A stretch of 64,000 nucleotides of DNA from Bradyrhizobium uaiense (GCF_010811875.1 NZ_VKHP01000006.1:34013-98012), one strand, 5' to 3'; positions 7,112 to 14,813 are shown, counted from the first letter of the stretch. Numbers and translations: made by a program. The notes: generated by a model not told the origin, from the letters alone.

Positions 7112-7200
7112 GCGTTGGACCTCACGCCGGCGGCCTTCTGATCTTGGCCTATTTGATTTTGATCGGCATCGCGGTGGGCGCGGTGCTGCTGTTCACGTAA
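7108..7200 (+). CDS. 30-residue single-pass membrane peptide
   Basis: The peptide MSVGPHAGG is followed by a continuous hydrophobic span (LLILAYLILIGIAVGAVLL) ending at Phe-Thr. Start and stop are in register with the preceding gene (ATGA overlap), which supports translation. Small phage membrane peptides like this occur as superinfection-exclusion or holin-type factors, but nothing specific shows the role here. Confidence 0.55.
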   Translation: MSVGPHAGGLLILAYLILIGIAVGAVLLFT

Positions 7201-7204
7201 CGCC

Positions 7205-7221
7205 GCTAGCGCGTTGCTAGC
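7205..7221. repeat. Two GCTAGC palindromes at 11-bp phase
   Basis: GCTAGC begins at 7205 and 7216 with spacer gcgtt. A related GATAGC lies at 7238, two further 11-bp steps away. The pair sits in the 44-bp gap before the gene at 7245. Confidence 0.8.
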
Positions 7222-7244
7222 AACATGAAAGCAGGGGGATAGCA

Positions 7245-7403
7245 ATGAGCTCCAACCGTCACACCGTATCCATCACGCTCGCCGTGGCTGCCACTGTGCT
7301 CGCGCTTGCCGATAAGGCATCTGCCAGCGTCTCGTTCTACCTCCTGGCTGGCGCGATCGAGATCGTTGACGCGCTGTTGGTCGCCCGCGCGCAGGATCGG
7401 TGA
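7245..7403 (+). CDS. 52-residue membrane-associated phage peptide
   Basis: ATG preceded by a purine-rich stretch (aggggg). After MSSNRH come a hydrophobic segment (about 8-22, VSITLAVAATVLALA) and a second (about 29-45, SFYLLAGAIEIVDALLV). It probably spans the membrane once or twice. It belongs to a run of four small genes between the metallopeptidase and the regulator. No known family. Confidence 0.5.
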   Translation: MSSNRHTVSITLAVAATVLALADKASASVSFYLLAGAIEIVDALLVARAQDR

Positions 7404-7407
7404 GTGC

Positions 7408-7524
7408 GTGAGCTGGCTGATTGACCACGCGATTGCAATCGCGGTCGTGGTCGCTCTGTTCGACCTCGCGAGAGGTGTGTGGGGCGTCGCCGAGGCGCTG
7501 CGGAAGCTCGGGGACGAAGACTAA
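7408..7524 (+). CDS. 38-residue single-pass membrane peptide (GTG start)
   Basis: The GTG at 7408 gives MSWLIDHAIAIAVVVALFDL, then an amphipathic RGVWGVAEALRKLGDED tail: one short membrane span with a charged C-terminus. A longer frame exists upstream, but it overlaps the preceding gene and reads as its shadow. The role is unknown. Confidence 0.45.
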   Translation: MSWLIDHAIAIAVVVALFDLARGVWGVAEALRKLGDED

Positions 7525-7551
7525 CCGGCGCGGGCGCGCCATCGGGGGACT

Positions 7552-7761
7552 ATGAAGGCCAATGCAGAGACTGTGATCTACACGCCGGGGGCTGAGGGCG
7601 GCTGGATGGCTACTGGCCATTCACGGCCAGAAGCTGAATTCAACTATGCCAAGGCCGTCATCAGCGAGGTAGTGAGGCCTGCGCTTTATCGCGTCGTCGC
7701 TCAGTTGAAGGTGGACCAACACGATTGCGGCGAGCATCAGCGCTCGTTCGCGGTCCATTGA
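7552..7761 (+). CDS. Hypothetical phage protein
   Basis: 69 residues with a strong GGGGG upstream of the ATG. The sequence (ETVIYTPGAEGGWMATGH, EFNYAKAVISEVVRPALYRVV) alternates strand-like and helical segments and looks folded. No recognised motif or family. Confidence 0.5.
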   Translation: MKANAETVIYTPGAEGGWMATGHSRPEAEFNYAKAVISEVVRPALYRVVAQLKVDQHDCGEHQRSFAVH

Positions 7762-7769
7762 GGGCGCCG

Positions 7770-8240
7770 ATGCATGATCGCCATGCCCTTCTAGATCGAA
7801 TCGAGCAGCTCGAGGGCGTGCTCGGCGTCGACCGCAGCGCCACCGGCCGCATCCGCGAGGCCTTCGGCATTGAGCCGATGCTCGCCCAGGTGCTCGGGAT
7901 GCTGCTCGCCCGCGAATTCGTCACGCGGGATGGCCTGTACACCGTGCTCTATGAGGATCGGCCCGAATGCGAATGGCCGGATGAGAAGATCCTCGACGTC
8001 CAGATTTGCAAGCTGCGCGCGCAGCTTAAGAAGCGCGGCCACAAAATCAGCATCGTCACGAAGTTCGGCGAGGGTTGGTCCATCCCTGCTGTCGACAAGA
8101 TGAAGATCCGCGCCGCGATCACGCGCAAACCGGATGCTGACGGCCTTCCGGCTGTCACGGACGCGCCGCCGCTCGCTCCCGCGGGAGCTCAAGGCAAATC
8201 ATTGAAAGAGCGCCGCATGGCGTTCCTGGAGGGCGCGTGA
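7770..8240 (+). CDS. OmpR-type winged-helix DNA-binding protein
   Basis: A 156-residue protein that from about residue 50 to 110 carries the C-terminal domain of OmpR/PhoB regulators: an alternation ending in KILDVQICKLRAQLKK (recognition helix), then GHKISIVTKFGEGWSI (the wing). No receiver domain is present. An N-terminal helix pair (LLDRIEQLEGVLG) may dimerise. It sits just before the packaging genes and could be the late-gene activator or repressor of this phage. I chose Met at 7770 because upstream codons overlap the preceding gene. Confidence 0.7.
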   Translation: MHDRHALLDRIEQLEGVLGVDRSATGRIREAFGIEPMLAQVLGMLLAREFVTRDGLYTVLYEDRPECEWPDEKILDVQICKLRAQLKKRGHKISIVTKFGEGWSIPAVDKMKIRAAITRKPDADGLPAVTDAPPLAPAGAQGKSLKERRMAFLEGA

Positions 8241-8458
8241 TGTTCTTCCGCGATTTCATCCGGCCGTTCTTCGACGCGCGCGCGCTCAAGCGCTATCCCG
8301 TGGAGGATCTTAGATCGGGCCGGCGCGCTATCGACTTTGATGAATTCGAGCGTCGGCGCGCGGCCGACAAGCGCATTCCCGCCGACGTCTGCGAGCTCAA
8401 GCGGGACGATGAGCCAACGCCCTGTTGGTGGCCTTACTGCAATTGCGGGGAACGATGA
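8240..8458 (+). CDS. Hypothetical phage protein
   Basis: 72 residues starting at the ATG of a TGATG overlap with the regulator stop. Basic N-terminal half (FFRDFIRPFFDARALKRY) and a Trp/Cys-containing end (CWWPYCNC). The two cysteines could bind metal. It overlaps the next gene by ATGA. Function unknown. Confidence 0.5.
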   Translation: MFFRDFIRPFFDARALKRYPVEDLRSGRRAIDFDEFERRRAADKRIPADVCELKRDDEPTPCWWPYCNCGER

Positions 8459-8640
8459 CACCGCGCTGCACCACCTGCCACGGCCACGGCGAAGTGGTCA
8501 TCAGCATCACCGGGGAAGTCCGCCCGCCGAAGCTCGGCGAGGCCACCACGGACGATTGCCCGACATGCGGCGGTACCGGCGCGGCGCCTGGCGCCCGTGA
8601 TGAGCTGGTAGCGCTCGATGGCGTGACGGAGACCGCTTGA
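8455..8640 (+). CDS. DnaJ-type zinc-finger small protein
   Basis: 61 residues with two CxxCxGxG-like motifs (CTTCHGHG at about 5-12 and CPTCGGTG at about 40-47), i.e. one DnaJ central-domain zinc unit without a J domain. Such small proteins are frequent next to phage terminases, and a redox or chaperone-like role is possible. Coupled at both ends: ATGA with the preceding gene and TTGA with the terminase gene. Confidence 0.65.
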   Translation: MTPRCTTCHGHGEVVISITGEVRPPKLGEATTDDCPTCGGTGAAPGARDELVALDGVTETA

Positions 8641-9956
8641 CCACACTTCGCCTGCCCACCGCTGAGGTATTCGAGCCGCTGTTGAAGCCGGCGCGCTACA
8701 AGGGCGCGTATGGCGGCCGTGGCTCGGGCAAATCCCATTTCTATGCGGAGCTTGCGGTTGACCAGGCGCTTGGCTTCCCGGGCGAGAACGCCGGCGAGGG
8801 GCTGCGCATTGTCTGCGTCCGCGAGGTGCAGAAGGACCTTTCGCAGTCATCCAAGCTCATCATTGAGGACAAGATCCGCAAGATGGGCCTTGGCGCGGCC
8901 GATGGCTTCAAGATCTGGAAAGACCGGATCGAGTTTCCGGGCGACGGCATCGCCATTTTCAAGGGCATGAACGACTACACCGCCGAGTCGGCCAAGTCGC
9001 TCGAGCGGTTCAAACGGGCGTGGATTGACGAGGCGCAGACCCTTTCGGCGCGATCGCTCTCGCTGCTGCGGCCGACCATTCACCGCTGGGCCGGCTCCGA
9101 GATTTGGGCGAGTTGGAACCCGACGCGGAAGAGCGACGCGATTGATGAGTTTCTCCGCAATCCGGCTGGGCTGCCGTCCGGCGCCGTTGTGGTGCAAGCT
9201 AACTGGCGCGACAACCCGTTCTGGAACGCCAGCGCCGAGGAAGAGCGCCTCACCGAGCTGCGGCTCTACCCCGAGCGCTATCCGCACACCTATGAGGGCG
9301 AGTACGCCAAGGCATTTGAAGGCGCCTATTACGCCAAGATGCTGGCGGAGGCCGCGATGCAGAAGCGCATCGTTGCGAACCTCTCGGTTGAGCCGCTACT
9401 CCCGATCCGCGCCTATGTCGACATCGGCGGCGCCGGCGCGAACGCTGACGCCTTCACCATCTGGATTGTGCAGTTCGTCGGCGATGAAATCCGGGTTCTC
9501 GACTACTACGAAGCCCGCGGGCAGGTGCTCGCCTATCACGTCGACTGGCTGCGCAAGCATGGTTGGGAAAAGGCTCACATCTATCTGCCGCACGATGGCG
9601 TGAATTCCAACGCCGTCACCGGCAAGCGGTATGAGGACCATCTCCGCGAGGCCAACTTTCAGGTGACCGTCATTCCCAACCAGGGGAAGGGCGCCGCCGC
9701 GCAGCGCATCGAGGCTGTCCGCCGCCTCGGCCCGAAATACCGCTTCCATGAAGCCAACACCGAGGCCGGCCGCGCCGCGCTCGGCTTCTACCACGAACGA
9801 AAAGACGAAGTCCGCAACGTCGGCTTGGGACCGGAACACGACTGGTCCAGCCATGGTGCGGACAGCTTTGGCTTGATGGCCGTTTGTTACGAGCCGCCGG
9901 CGACCTCAGCCAATTTCAACAGGCCGCTCAACTATGTGGGTAAGGGATGGCGATGA
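8637..9956 (+). CDS. terL: Phage terminase large subunit (PBSX/Terminase_3 type)
   Basis: A 439-residue packaging motor and nuclease. Walker A is GGRGSGKS (26-33) and Walker B is AWIDEAQ (128-134) with catalytic E132. The C-terminal RNase H-like nuclease begins near YVDIGGAGANADAF (about 260-275), has acidic residues further on (LPHDG) and ends with HDWSSHGADSF. The start is TTG overlapping the previous stop as TTGA. Length is typical. No separate small terminase is obvious next to it; the DUF5681 protein is the nearest candidate. Confidence 0.95.
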   Translation: MTTLRLPTAEVFEPLLKPARYKGAYGGRGSGKSHFYAELAVDQALGFPGENAGEGLRIVCVREVQKDLSQSSKLIIEDKIRKMGLGAADGFKIWKDRIEFPGDGIAIFKGMNDYTAESAKSLERFKRAWIDEAQTLSARSLSLLRPTIHRWAGSEIWASWNPTRKSDAIDEFLRNPAGLPSGAVVVQANWRDNPFWNASAEEERLTELRLYPERYPHTYEGEYAKAFEGAYYAKMLAEAAMQKRIVANLSVEPLLPIRAYVDIGGAGANADAFTIWIVQFVGDEIRVLDYYEARGQVLAYHVDWLRKHGWEKAHIYLPHDGVNSNAVTGKRYEDHLREANFQVTVIPNQGKGAAAQRIEAVRRLGPKYRFHEANTEAGRAALGFYHERKDEVRNVGLGPEHDWSSHGADSFGLMAVCYEPPATSANFNRPLNYVGKGWR

Positions 9957-10168
9957 CCGCAGAGCAAGTACGCATGTGGCTCGAGTTCGAGAAGACGAAA
10001 CGGGAAATCAAAGAGGCGCTCTGGCAGGTGCCGGCCGATATAGACCGCGCCAAGGTGCTGATTTCCAAGAAAATGGGCATCCTGATCGCGCTCGATGAGC
10101 GCCCGGTGAAGCTCAAGACGCCGGTCATTCACATCATTGAGCCCGATAGCGACGCGCTAGCGGCTTGA
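9947..10168 (+). CDS. Hypothetical phage protein after terminase
   Basis: 73 residues overlapping the end of the terminase gene by 10 bp. Charged and helical (EQVRMWLEFEKTKREIKEAL), then a strand-rich end (RPVKLKTPVIHIIEP). A second ATG two codons in is equally possible. The final codons (Asp-Ala-Leu-Ala-Ala) are read through a phased CTAG repeat and use the rare Leu codon CTA. Family not recognised. Confidence 0.55.
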   Translation: MAMTAEQVRMWLEFEKTKREIKEALWQVPADIDRAKVLISKKMGILIALDERPVKLKTPVIHIIEPDSDALAA

Positions 10169-10172
10169 TAGC
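10145..10172. repeat. GATAGC-GCTAGC-GATAGC at 11-bp phase
   Basis: Hexamers start at 10145, 10156 and 10167, straddling the stop codon of the preceding gene. The central unit is GCTAGC; the outer two differ by one base. Confidence 0.7.
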
Positions 10173-10186
10173 GGGAGAGCAGCAAT

Positions 10187-10435
10187 ATGAAGCCAATCCA
10201 AACGGAACACACGAATGCGGTTCTCGGTGCCCCGCCAAACTGGGACGCCGAGGCGAATGGTCCATGCGGTGGCCTTCCGGTGCTTGTGCAGGATGAGGGC
10301 GGTTTGCCCGCGTTCTATTCGTACTGGCGCCCGACATGGCGCGAGCGCTTCGAAATTCTGTTCGGGCGACTGATTCGACTTTGTGTCGTCGGCCGCACGC
10401 ATGCGCCGGTCCATCTCGATACCGAGCTGATTTAA
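10187..10435 (+). CDS. Hypothetical phage protein
   Basis: 82 residues with a good ribosome site (gggagag). The segment SYWRPTWRERFEILFGRLI, then a short basic tail, resembles a small family often seen beside phage head genes. No catalytic motif. Function unknown. Confidence 0.55.
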   Translation: MKPIQTEHTNAVLGAPPNWDAEANGPCGGLPVLVQDEGGLPAFYSYWRPTWRERFEILFGRLIRLCVVGRTHAPVHLDTELI

Positions 10436-10485
10436 CAACCGCGCTGGCCGGACGCCAGCACCCTTCAATCTAAGAGGAATATTCA

Positions 10486-10725
10486 ATGGTACACGCATCG
10501 CAGCAGTCTGTTGGCTTTACGAAATACTCGCCGTCTGAGACCGAACAGAAGAGCTTGGAGAACCGCGCCTGCGGCGCCTCCCGCGAATGGACCGTCGCCG
10601 AGCTGATTGAGAGCCGCATCGCCGATCACAGCGCAAGACTGGCGGCGTTGAGGAGCCTCTCCGATTCGCTGCCCGCCTCCTTCCTGAATAGTGGCTCGTC
10701 CCGCATCAGCGCCCTCCTCAAGTAG
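10486..10725 (+). CDS. Hypothetical phage protein
   Basis: 79 residues with a ribosome site (agagga). The central part (EWTVAELIESRIADHSARLAAL) is predicted helical or coiled coil, as in small proteins encoded near phage portal genes. No family assigned. Confidence 0.55.
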   Translation: MVHASQQSVGFTKYSPSETEQKSLENRACGASREWTVAELIESRIADHSARLAALRSLSDSLPASFLNSGSSRISALLK

Positions 10726-10796
10726 GTATCGATCCAAACGATCGATCCAACCGCGCCGGGCGGCTCCCGGCATTCTCTCTAATATTGGAAGTGAAT

Positions 10797-11042
10797 ATGA
10801 CGACACACGTCACAGTCAGCGTGAACGGCCGCTACAAGGCCATCGTTCATCAGGTCTACGGCAATGGCGCCACGTCCGGCCCGACCGTCGTTCATGGCCG
10901 TTACGAAGGATCGCCGAACCCGTCCGGGGAGCACACCTTCTATCTGTCTCACCCGGCGCATTCGACCTTCGTGGTGCACGAAGAGTATCTGCGCGAGGAA
11001 GCCGTGCAGGCCTCAAAGAATGAGGTGCCCGCGAATGGCTAA
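10797..11042 (+). CDS. Hypothetical phage protein
   Basis: 81 residues starting MTTHVTVSVNGRYKAIV, preceded by ggaag at a suitable distance. A beta-rich composition with several His residues. It overlaps the next gene by 8 bp. No family recognised. Confidence 0.55.
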   Translation: MTTHVTVSVNGRYKAIVHQVYGNGATSGPTVVHGRYEGSPNPSGEHTFYLSHPAHSTFVVHEEYLREEAVQASKNEVPANG

Positions 11043-11403
11043 CGTCATCATCCCACCGACCGTGGGTCGCGTCGTCTGGTTTCGTCCCAGCGAGTTTGAC
11101 CCGATCACTCGCTGTGACCAGCCGCTTGCGGCGCAAATCGCTTACGTCTGGAACGATCGTCTGGTCAATCTCGGCGTTCTCGATTCGAACGGCGCGCCGC
11201 ACGGCCGCACTTCGATAACGCTGATCCAGGCGGGCGAAACTGCGCCCGAGGGCGCCAGCTACGCCGAATGGATGCCCTATCAGCAGGGGCAGGCAGCGAA
11301 GACGGAAGCCGCGGAGGCCAAGGCCGCTGCCGTCGCGACCGATACCGCAACTCAGGGCGCTGGCGCGTCCGGTGCAGAGAGCACCGAGGACGCCAATGCA
11401 TAG
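11035..11403 (+). CDS. Hypothetical conserved phage protein
   Basis: 122 residues. The start MANVIIPPTVGRVVWFRPS opens a beta-rich domain (about 1-80, including LAAQIAYVWNDRLVNLGV and SITLIQAGE), and the C-terminal 35 residues are Ala/Thr/Glu-rich and probably disordered. I have seen similar short beta-domain proteins between terminase and portal in phages of this type, but no function is known. It overlaps the Tad2-like gene by 8 bp. Confidence 0.6.
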   Translation: MANVIIPPTVGRVVWFRPSEFDPITRCDQPLAAQIAYVWNDRLVNLGVLDSNGAPHGRTSITLIQAGETAPEGASYAEWMPYQQGQAAKTEAAEAKAAAVATDTATQGAGASGAESTEDANA

Positions 11404-11695
11404 CTTTGGCATCGGCCGCGCCGTCAAGGAGATGCAGGAGGGGCGGGCGGTGCGCCGGGCCGGGTGGAATGGCAAGGGCATGTTCATCGTGCTCATGCCG
11501 GCGCTCCAACTGCCGCCCTACAATACGCAGGGCACCGAGCGAAAGGTCAACGATCGCACCGCGAAGTGGATCGGCGAAGATCAGCCGCTCGACTGTCAGC
11601 CCTATATCGCGATGTACACCGCGGCGAAGCAGTGGCAGCCCGGTTGGTTGTGCTCGCAGGCCGACTTGCTCGCGACCGATTGGGAAGTGGTCTAG
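11396..11695 (+). CDS. DUF2829 / Tad2-like protein, candidate Thoeris antagonist
   Basis: 99 residues matching the DUF2829 layout throughout: an N-terminal helix then VRRAGWNGKGMFIVLMP, a central CQPYIAMYTA block, and the C-terminal PGWLCSQADLLATDWEVV. DUF2829 includes Tad2, a phage protein that sequesters the gcADPR signal of Thoeris defence. The domain call is strong. Anti-Thoeris activity is inference, since not all DUF2829 proteins have been tested. It sits in a cluster of small accessory genes between terminase and portal. Confidence 0.8.
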   Translation: MHSFGIGRAVKEMQEGRAVRRAGWNGKGMFIVLMPALQLPPYNTQGTERKVNDRTAKWIGEDQPLDCQPYIAMYTAAKQWQPGWLCSQADLLATDWEVV

Positions 11696-11701
11696 CCAGC
11701 C

Positions 11702-11905
11702 ATGAAGCCCGTCAAATCCTCCACCATCGAAGCGGTCGGGCATGATCCCGACCGCAAGGTGTTGACCGTCCGTTTCAACAGCGGCGCGACCTACACCTAT
11801 GAAGGCGTATCCGCCGATCAGCACTCCGCACTTATGGGTGCAAAGAGCGTCGGTACGCACTTCTCGCAACACATCCGCAACCGCTTCAAGGCCACCAAAG
11901 CCTGA
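11702..11905 (+). CDS. KTSC-domain protein
   Basis: 67 residues that fill a KTSC domain: SSTIEAVGHDPDRKVLTVRF, then SGATYTYEGV and a GTHFSQHIRNRF end. KTSC domains occur alone in phages and fused to lysyl-tRNA synthetase-type or nuclease proteins; a nucleic-acid-binding role has been suggested. It follows the Tad2-like gene by 6 bp and precedes the portal gene by 2 bp, so it is in the late operon. Confidence 0.8.
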   Translation: MKPVKSSTIEAVGHDPDRKVLTVRFNSGATYTYEGVSADQHSALMGAKSVGTHFSQHIRNRFKATKA

Positions 11906-11907
11906 CA

Positions 11908-12483
11908 ATGGCGAAAATGGACACCTTGACGGTTCAGTCGCTCGTCGGCTCCCAGCGAGCCGACGCGCTGGCTGCCATGAGCGCGGCGCAGCTCGCTGAA
12001 GAGCGCGCCCGCGCCATGGATTACTACCTCGGCAACATGGACGAGGACATGCCGCCGGAAGATGGGCGGTCGCAGGCGGTGTCAACCGACGTTTCCGACA
12101 CGATTGAGGGGCTGCTGCCGCAGCTCATGGATATTTTCGCCGGCTCTGATGAGGTGGTGGTTTTCGAGCCAGTTGGGCCCGACGACGAAGACGCCGCCGC
12201 ACAGGAGACTGATTACGTCAATCACGTCTTCATGCAGCAGAATTCTGGCTTCATGGTGCTGTATTCGCTCTTGAAGGACGCGCTCCTCTCAAAAGTCGGC
12301 ATCGTCAAGGTTTGGTGGGACGAGCGCGAGGAAGAGCAGCAGGATACGTTTTACGACCTGTCCGAGGATCAATTCGCGCTGCTCGCGCAAACCGTCGCCG
12401 AGTCGGATGGCCAGCTCGAGATAGTCGAGCACACCGCACATGACGGCAGCGGCAACCCGATCAAGAGCGAGGCCACATCTTGA
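11908..12483 (+). CDS. Portal protein, N-terminal part (split portal)
   Basis: 191 residues that resemble the N-terminal region of large P22-type portals: SRQALAAMS-like start, ARAMDYYLGNMDEDMP, VSDTIEGLLPQLMDIFAG, an acidic DEVVVFEPVGPDDEDAAAQ block, and a tract with SLLKDALLSKVGIVKVWW. It stops after VEHTAHDGSG, a point where uninterrupted family members continue into the segment found at the start of the gene at 12806. The two halves lie in different frames with a HAD-like gene between them. Both halves must presumably assemble if a portal is made. Confidence 0.75.
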   Translation: MAKMDTLTVQSLVGSQRADALAAMSAAQLAEERARAMDYYLGNMDEDMPPEDGRSQAVSTDVSDTIEGLLPQLMDIFAGSDEVVVFEPVGPDDEDAAAQETDYVNHVFMQQNSGFMVLYSLLKDALLSKVGIVKVWWDEREEEQQDTFYDLSEDQFALLAQTVAESDGQLEIVEHTAHDGSGNPIKSEATS

Positions 12484-12806
12484 GCGAAATCAGGGGCGCT
12501 GTTCGCCCATTCTGCGTTGCCATCGACTATGACGATACGTTTTCAACGTGTCCGGAGACGTGGGGCAAGGTCATTGAGGTGTTGCGCCAAGCTGGCGCGC
12601 GCGTGTTCTGTGTGACCTTCCGGCGCCCGGATATGGTTGTCACCGACTTCCCCGGCGAAGTGTTCTACACGGCCGGCCGCCTCAAGGCGGACTTCATGCA
12701 TGACCTCAAGCAGGATGTGCATGTGTGGGTTGACGATCGGCCCGAGCTCATCGGCGAAAACCCGGAGCGCCGCCGGTTCCGGGAAATCCTTAACGAGGCT
12801 GTCTGA
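12480..12806 (+). CDS. HAD-like protein inserted between the two portal parts
   Basis: 108 residues. AIDYDDTFSTCPETW (14-28) carries the HAD motif I (D16-Y-D18-D-T20), VFCVTFR (42-48) is in motif II position and VDDRPE (84-89) supplies the acidic motif IV. No cap domain is present. It could be a small phosphatase or an inactive relative. The start is a TTG in TTGA with the portal-N stop, and the stop overlaps the portal-C start as TGATG. This seamless packing suggests selection for co-translation. Function unknown. Confidence 0.65.
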   Translation: MSEIRGAVRPFCVAIDYDDTFSTCPETWGKVIEVLRQAGARVFCVTFRRPDMVVTDFPGEVFYTAGRLKADFMHDLKQDVHVWVDDRPELIGENPERRRFREILNEAV

Positions 12807-14518
12807 TGGCTGCCAATCCAGCACAATTGCCCGTTCCTGCCGCGTCCGGGGTTCCGATCCCGCCGATGGCAGCCCCATTGCAGGGGCAAATTCTCCCCCC
12901 GGCGCCGACGTTTCATGACGTCACAGTGCGCTCTACGCGCAAGCTTGCCCGCGTCAAGGTGATGGGCGTTCCGCCGGAAGAATTCGGCATTGAGCGGGGC
13001 GCGCGCACCATCCAGGAGAGCAATTACTGCTTCCATGACGTTGTGACGAAGACTGAGGCCGAGCTCATCGGCGAGGGCTTCGACGCCGAGCAGGTCAAAG
13101 GCCTTTCGTCTTACACCGGTCAGACCGATATCGAGACGCTCGAGCGCGACACGGTCCAGGAACACATGTTCCAGACCAACGATACCAACAGCGCAGCGCG
13201 CCTCATCAAGATCACCGAGCATTATGTTCGGCTGGACTATGAGGGGAACGGGCGCCCCGGCCTCTATCAGGTCGTGACTGGCGGCGATCAGGGCGAGATC
13301 CTCAGAAAGGACGGTAAGCCGTCCATCGAGCGATTCGACGCGATGCCGTTTGCCGCCACGTCGCCTATTCCGATGACCCACCGCTTTATCGGCCGATCGG
13401 TGGCCGATGTGGTGATGCCGGTCCAGCGTGAAAAGACCGCCATGAAGCGCGGCGCGCTGGACAACCTCTATCTGCACAACAACCCGCGTGTTGAGGTGTC
13501 AGAGCAGCACGCCGGCCCGAACACGCTGGATGACCTGTTGGTGTCGCGCTCGGGCGGTGTGGTGCGCGTCAAACAGCCTGGCGGCATCAATTGGCAGGTG
13601 GTCCCTGACATCACGGGGTCAATCTTCCCGGCGATGCAATATCTGGACGCCGAGCTTGAGACCCGGACAGGCCTGACGAAGCAGGCGCAGGGCATAGACG
13701 CCAACGCGCTGCAAAATCAGTCGGCGACGGCGACGGCGCAGGTATTCTCGGCATCGCAGATGCGCATCAAGCTGATGGCGCGCATCATCGCCGAGGGTGT
13801 CCGGGACATGTTTTCGCTCGTGCACGCCACCATTCGCAAGCACGGCCAGCAATCCGAGACGGTGAAGCTGCGCCGGCAGTGGGTCGCTGTCGACCCGCGC
13901 GAGTGGAAAGAGCGCGACCACATGACCATCAACGTCGGGCTCGGGACCGGCGGCAAGGCGCAGCAGTTCGCGCAGACCATGGCAATCGCCAACGTCCAAA
14001 AGGAGATGGTTGCGGCTGGCAAGGTCAATATTGTTGGCGATACCGAGCTCTACAATACGGCCTGCGAGCTCACCAAGATCATGGGCCACAAGAACGCGAA
14101 TCGGTTCTTCAAGGATCCTGCAGCGAAAGACCCGCAGACCGGGCAGCTCCTCAACCCGCCACCGCCACCGCAGCCGGACCCCAAGACGCAGGCCATTCAG
14201 GCGCAGTCCCAGGCGACAATGCAGGAGCAGCAGCAGCGTTCCCAGCTCTCGCAGCAGGAAACGCAGCTCGAGGCCCAGTTGGCGCAGATGAAGGCCGAAA
14301 TTGACGCGAAGCTCAAGCTGCTAGATGCGGCGATAAACGCGCGGGCGGCCGATCGTACCCACCAACATGACCACGAACGCCATCAAATCGGCGTGGCGCA
14401 TGACGTGCTGGGCATCATCGCCCACGCGCACGCCCACGATACGTCGATGGCGCAAAAGCATGCCGACCATGAGGCGAGGCAGGCTCAAATGGAGAGCAGT
14501 GCAGCCAATGCAGATTGA
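12806..14518 (+). CDS. Portal protein, C-terminal part (split portal)
   Basis: 570 residues. After a Pro-rich start (1-35) the sequence runs FHDVTVRSTRKLARVKVMGV, PPEEFGIERGARTIQ, then PMTHRFIGRSVADVVMPVQREKT, the RGALDNLYLHNNPRV wing region, and RTGLTKQAQGIDANALQN. This is the core and crown of large P22-type portals. The C-terminal 130 residues are Gln-rich coiled coil (QQRSQLSQQETQLEAQLAQM), a barrel-like extension. Together with the N-part the total (about 760 residues) equals a normal family member. Confidence 0.85.
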   Translation: MAANPAQLPVPAASGVPIPPMAAPLQGQILPPAPTFHDVTVRSTRKLARVKVMGVPPEEFGIERGARTIQESNYCFHDVVTKTEAELIGEGFDAEQVKGLSSYTGQTDIETLERDTVQEHMFQTNDTNSAARLIKITEHYVRLDYEGNGRPGLYQVVTGGDQGEILRKDGKPSIERFDAMPFAATSPIPMTHRFIGRSVADVVMPVQREKTAMKRGALDNLYLHNNPRVEVSEQHAGPNTLDDLLVSRSGGVVRVKQPGGINWQVVPDITGSIFPAMQYLDAELETRTGLTKQAQGIDANALQNQSATATAQVFSASQMRIKLMARIIAEGVRDMFSLVHATIRKHGQQSETVKLRRQWVAVDPREWKERDHMTINVGLGTGGKAQQFAQTMAIANVQKEMVAAGKVNIVGDTELYNTACELTKIMGHKNANRFFKDPAAKDPQTGQLLNPPPPPQPDPKTQAIQAQSQATMQEQQQRSQLSQQETQLEAQLAQMKAEIDAKLKLLDAAINARAADRTHQHDHERHQIGVAHDVLGIIAHAHAHDTSMAQKHADHEARQAQMESSAANAD

Positions 14519-14813
14519 CGAACATAAGGCCCTGCGCGACGCCGCGCGCGCAGCCAAGGCCGCAGCAGTCCTCAATGACGAATTGATTTCCGAGGCGTTC
14601 AAGACGCTGGAAGACGCTTACGTCGCGGCCTGGCGCTCCACCACCATCGAGAACGTGTCAGGCCGGGAAAAGCTCTTCCTCGCCATCAACGTCATTGGGA
14701 AGGTCAAAGAGCACCTTTCCCGGGTCGTCGCCGACGGCAAGCTTGCGGAAGCGGACCTCCGCGCCCTGGCTCAAGTCGGCGAGCGCAAAAAGGCCTGGCA
14801 CGAAGTCAGGTAG
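14508..14813 (+). CDS. Hypothetical phage protein between portal and scaffold
   Basis: 101 residues overlapping the portal end by 11 bp. Almost all helical (HKALRDAARAAKAAAVLNDE, then a tract with GREKLFLAINVIGKVKEHL). Position and composition resemble small helical proteins found next to scaffolds in related phages. No enzymatic motif. Function unknown. Confidence 0.65.
   Translation: MQIDEHKALRDAARAAKAAAVLNDELISEAFKTLEDAYVAAWRSTTIENVSGREKLFLAINVIGKVKEHLSRVVADGKLAEADLRALAQVGERKKAWHEVR

Noticed and set aside
7306..7524. Longer start for the small membrane peptide gene at 7408
   Set aside because: The extra 34 residues lie over the preceding gene and read as its shadow; the GTG at 7408 gives a compact peptide.
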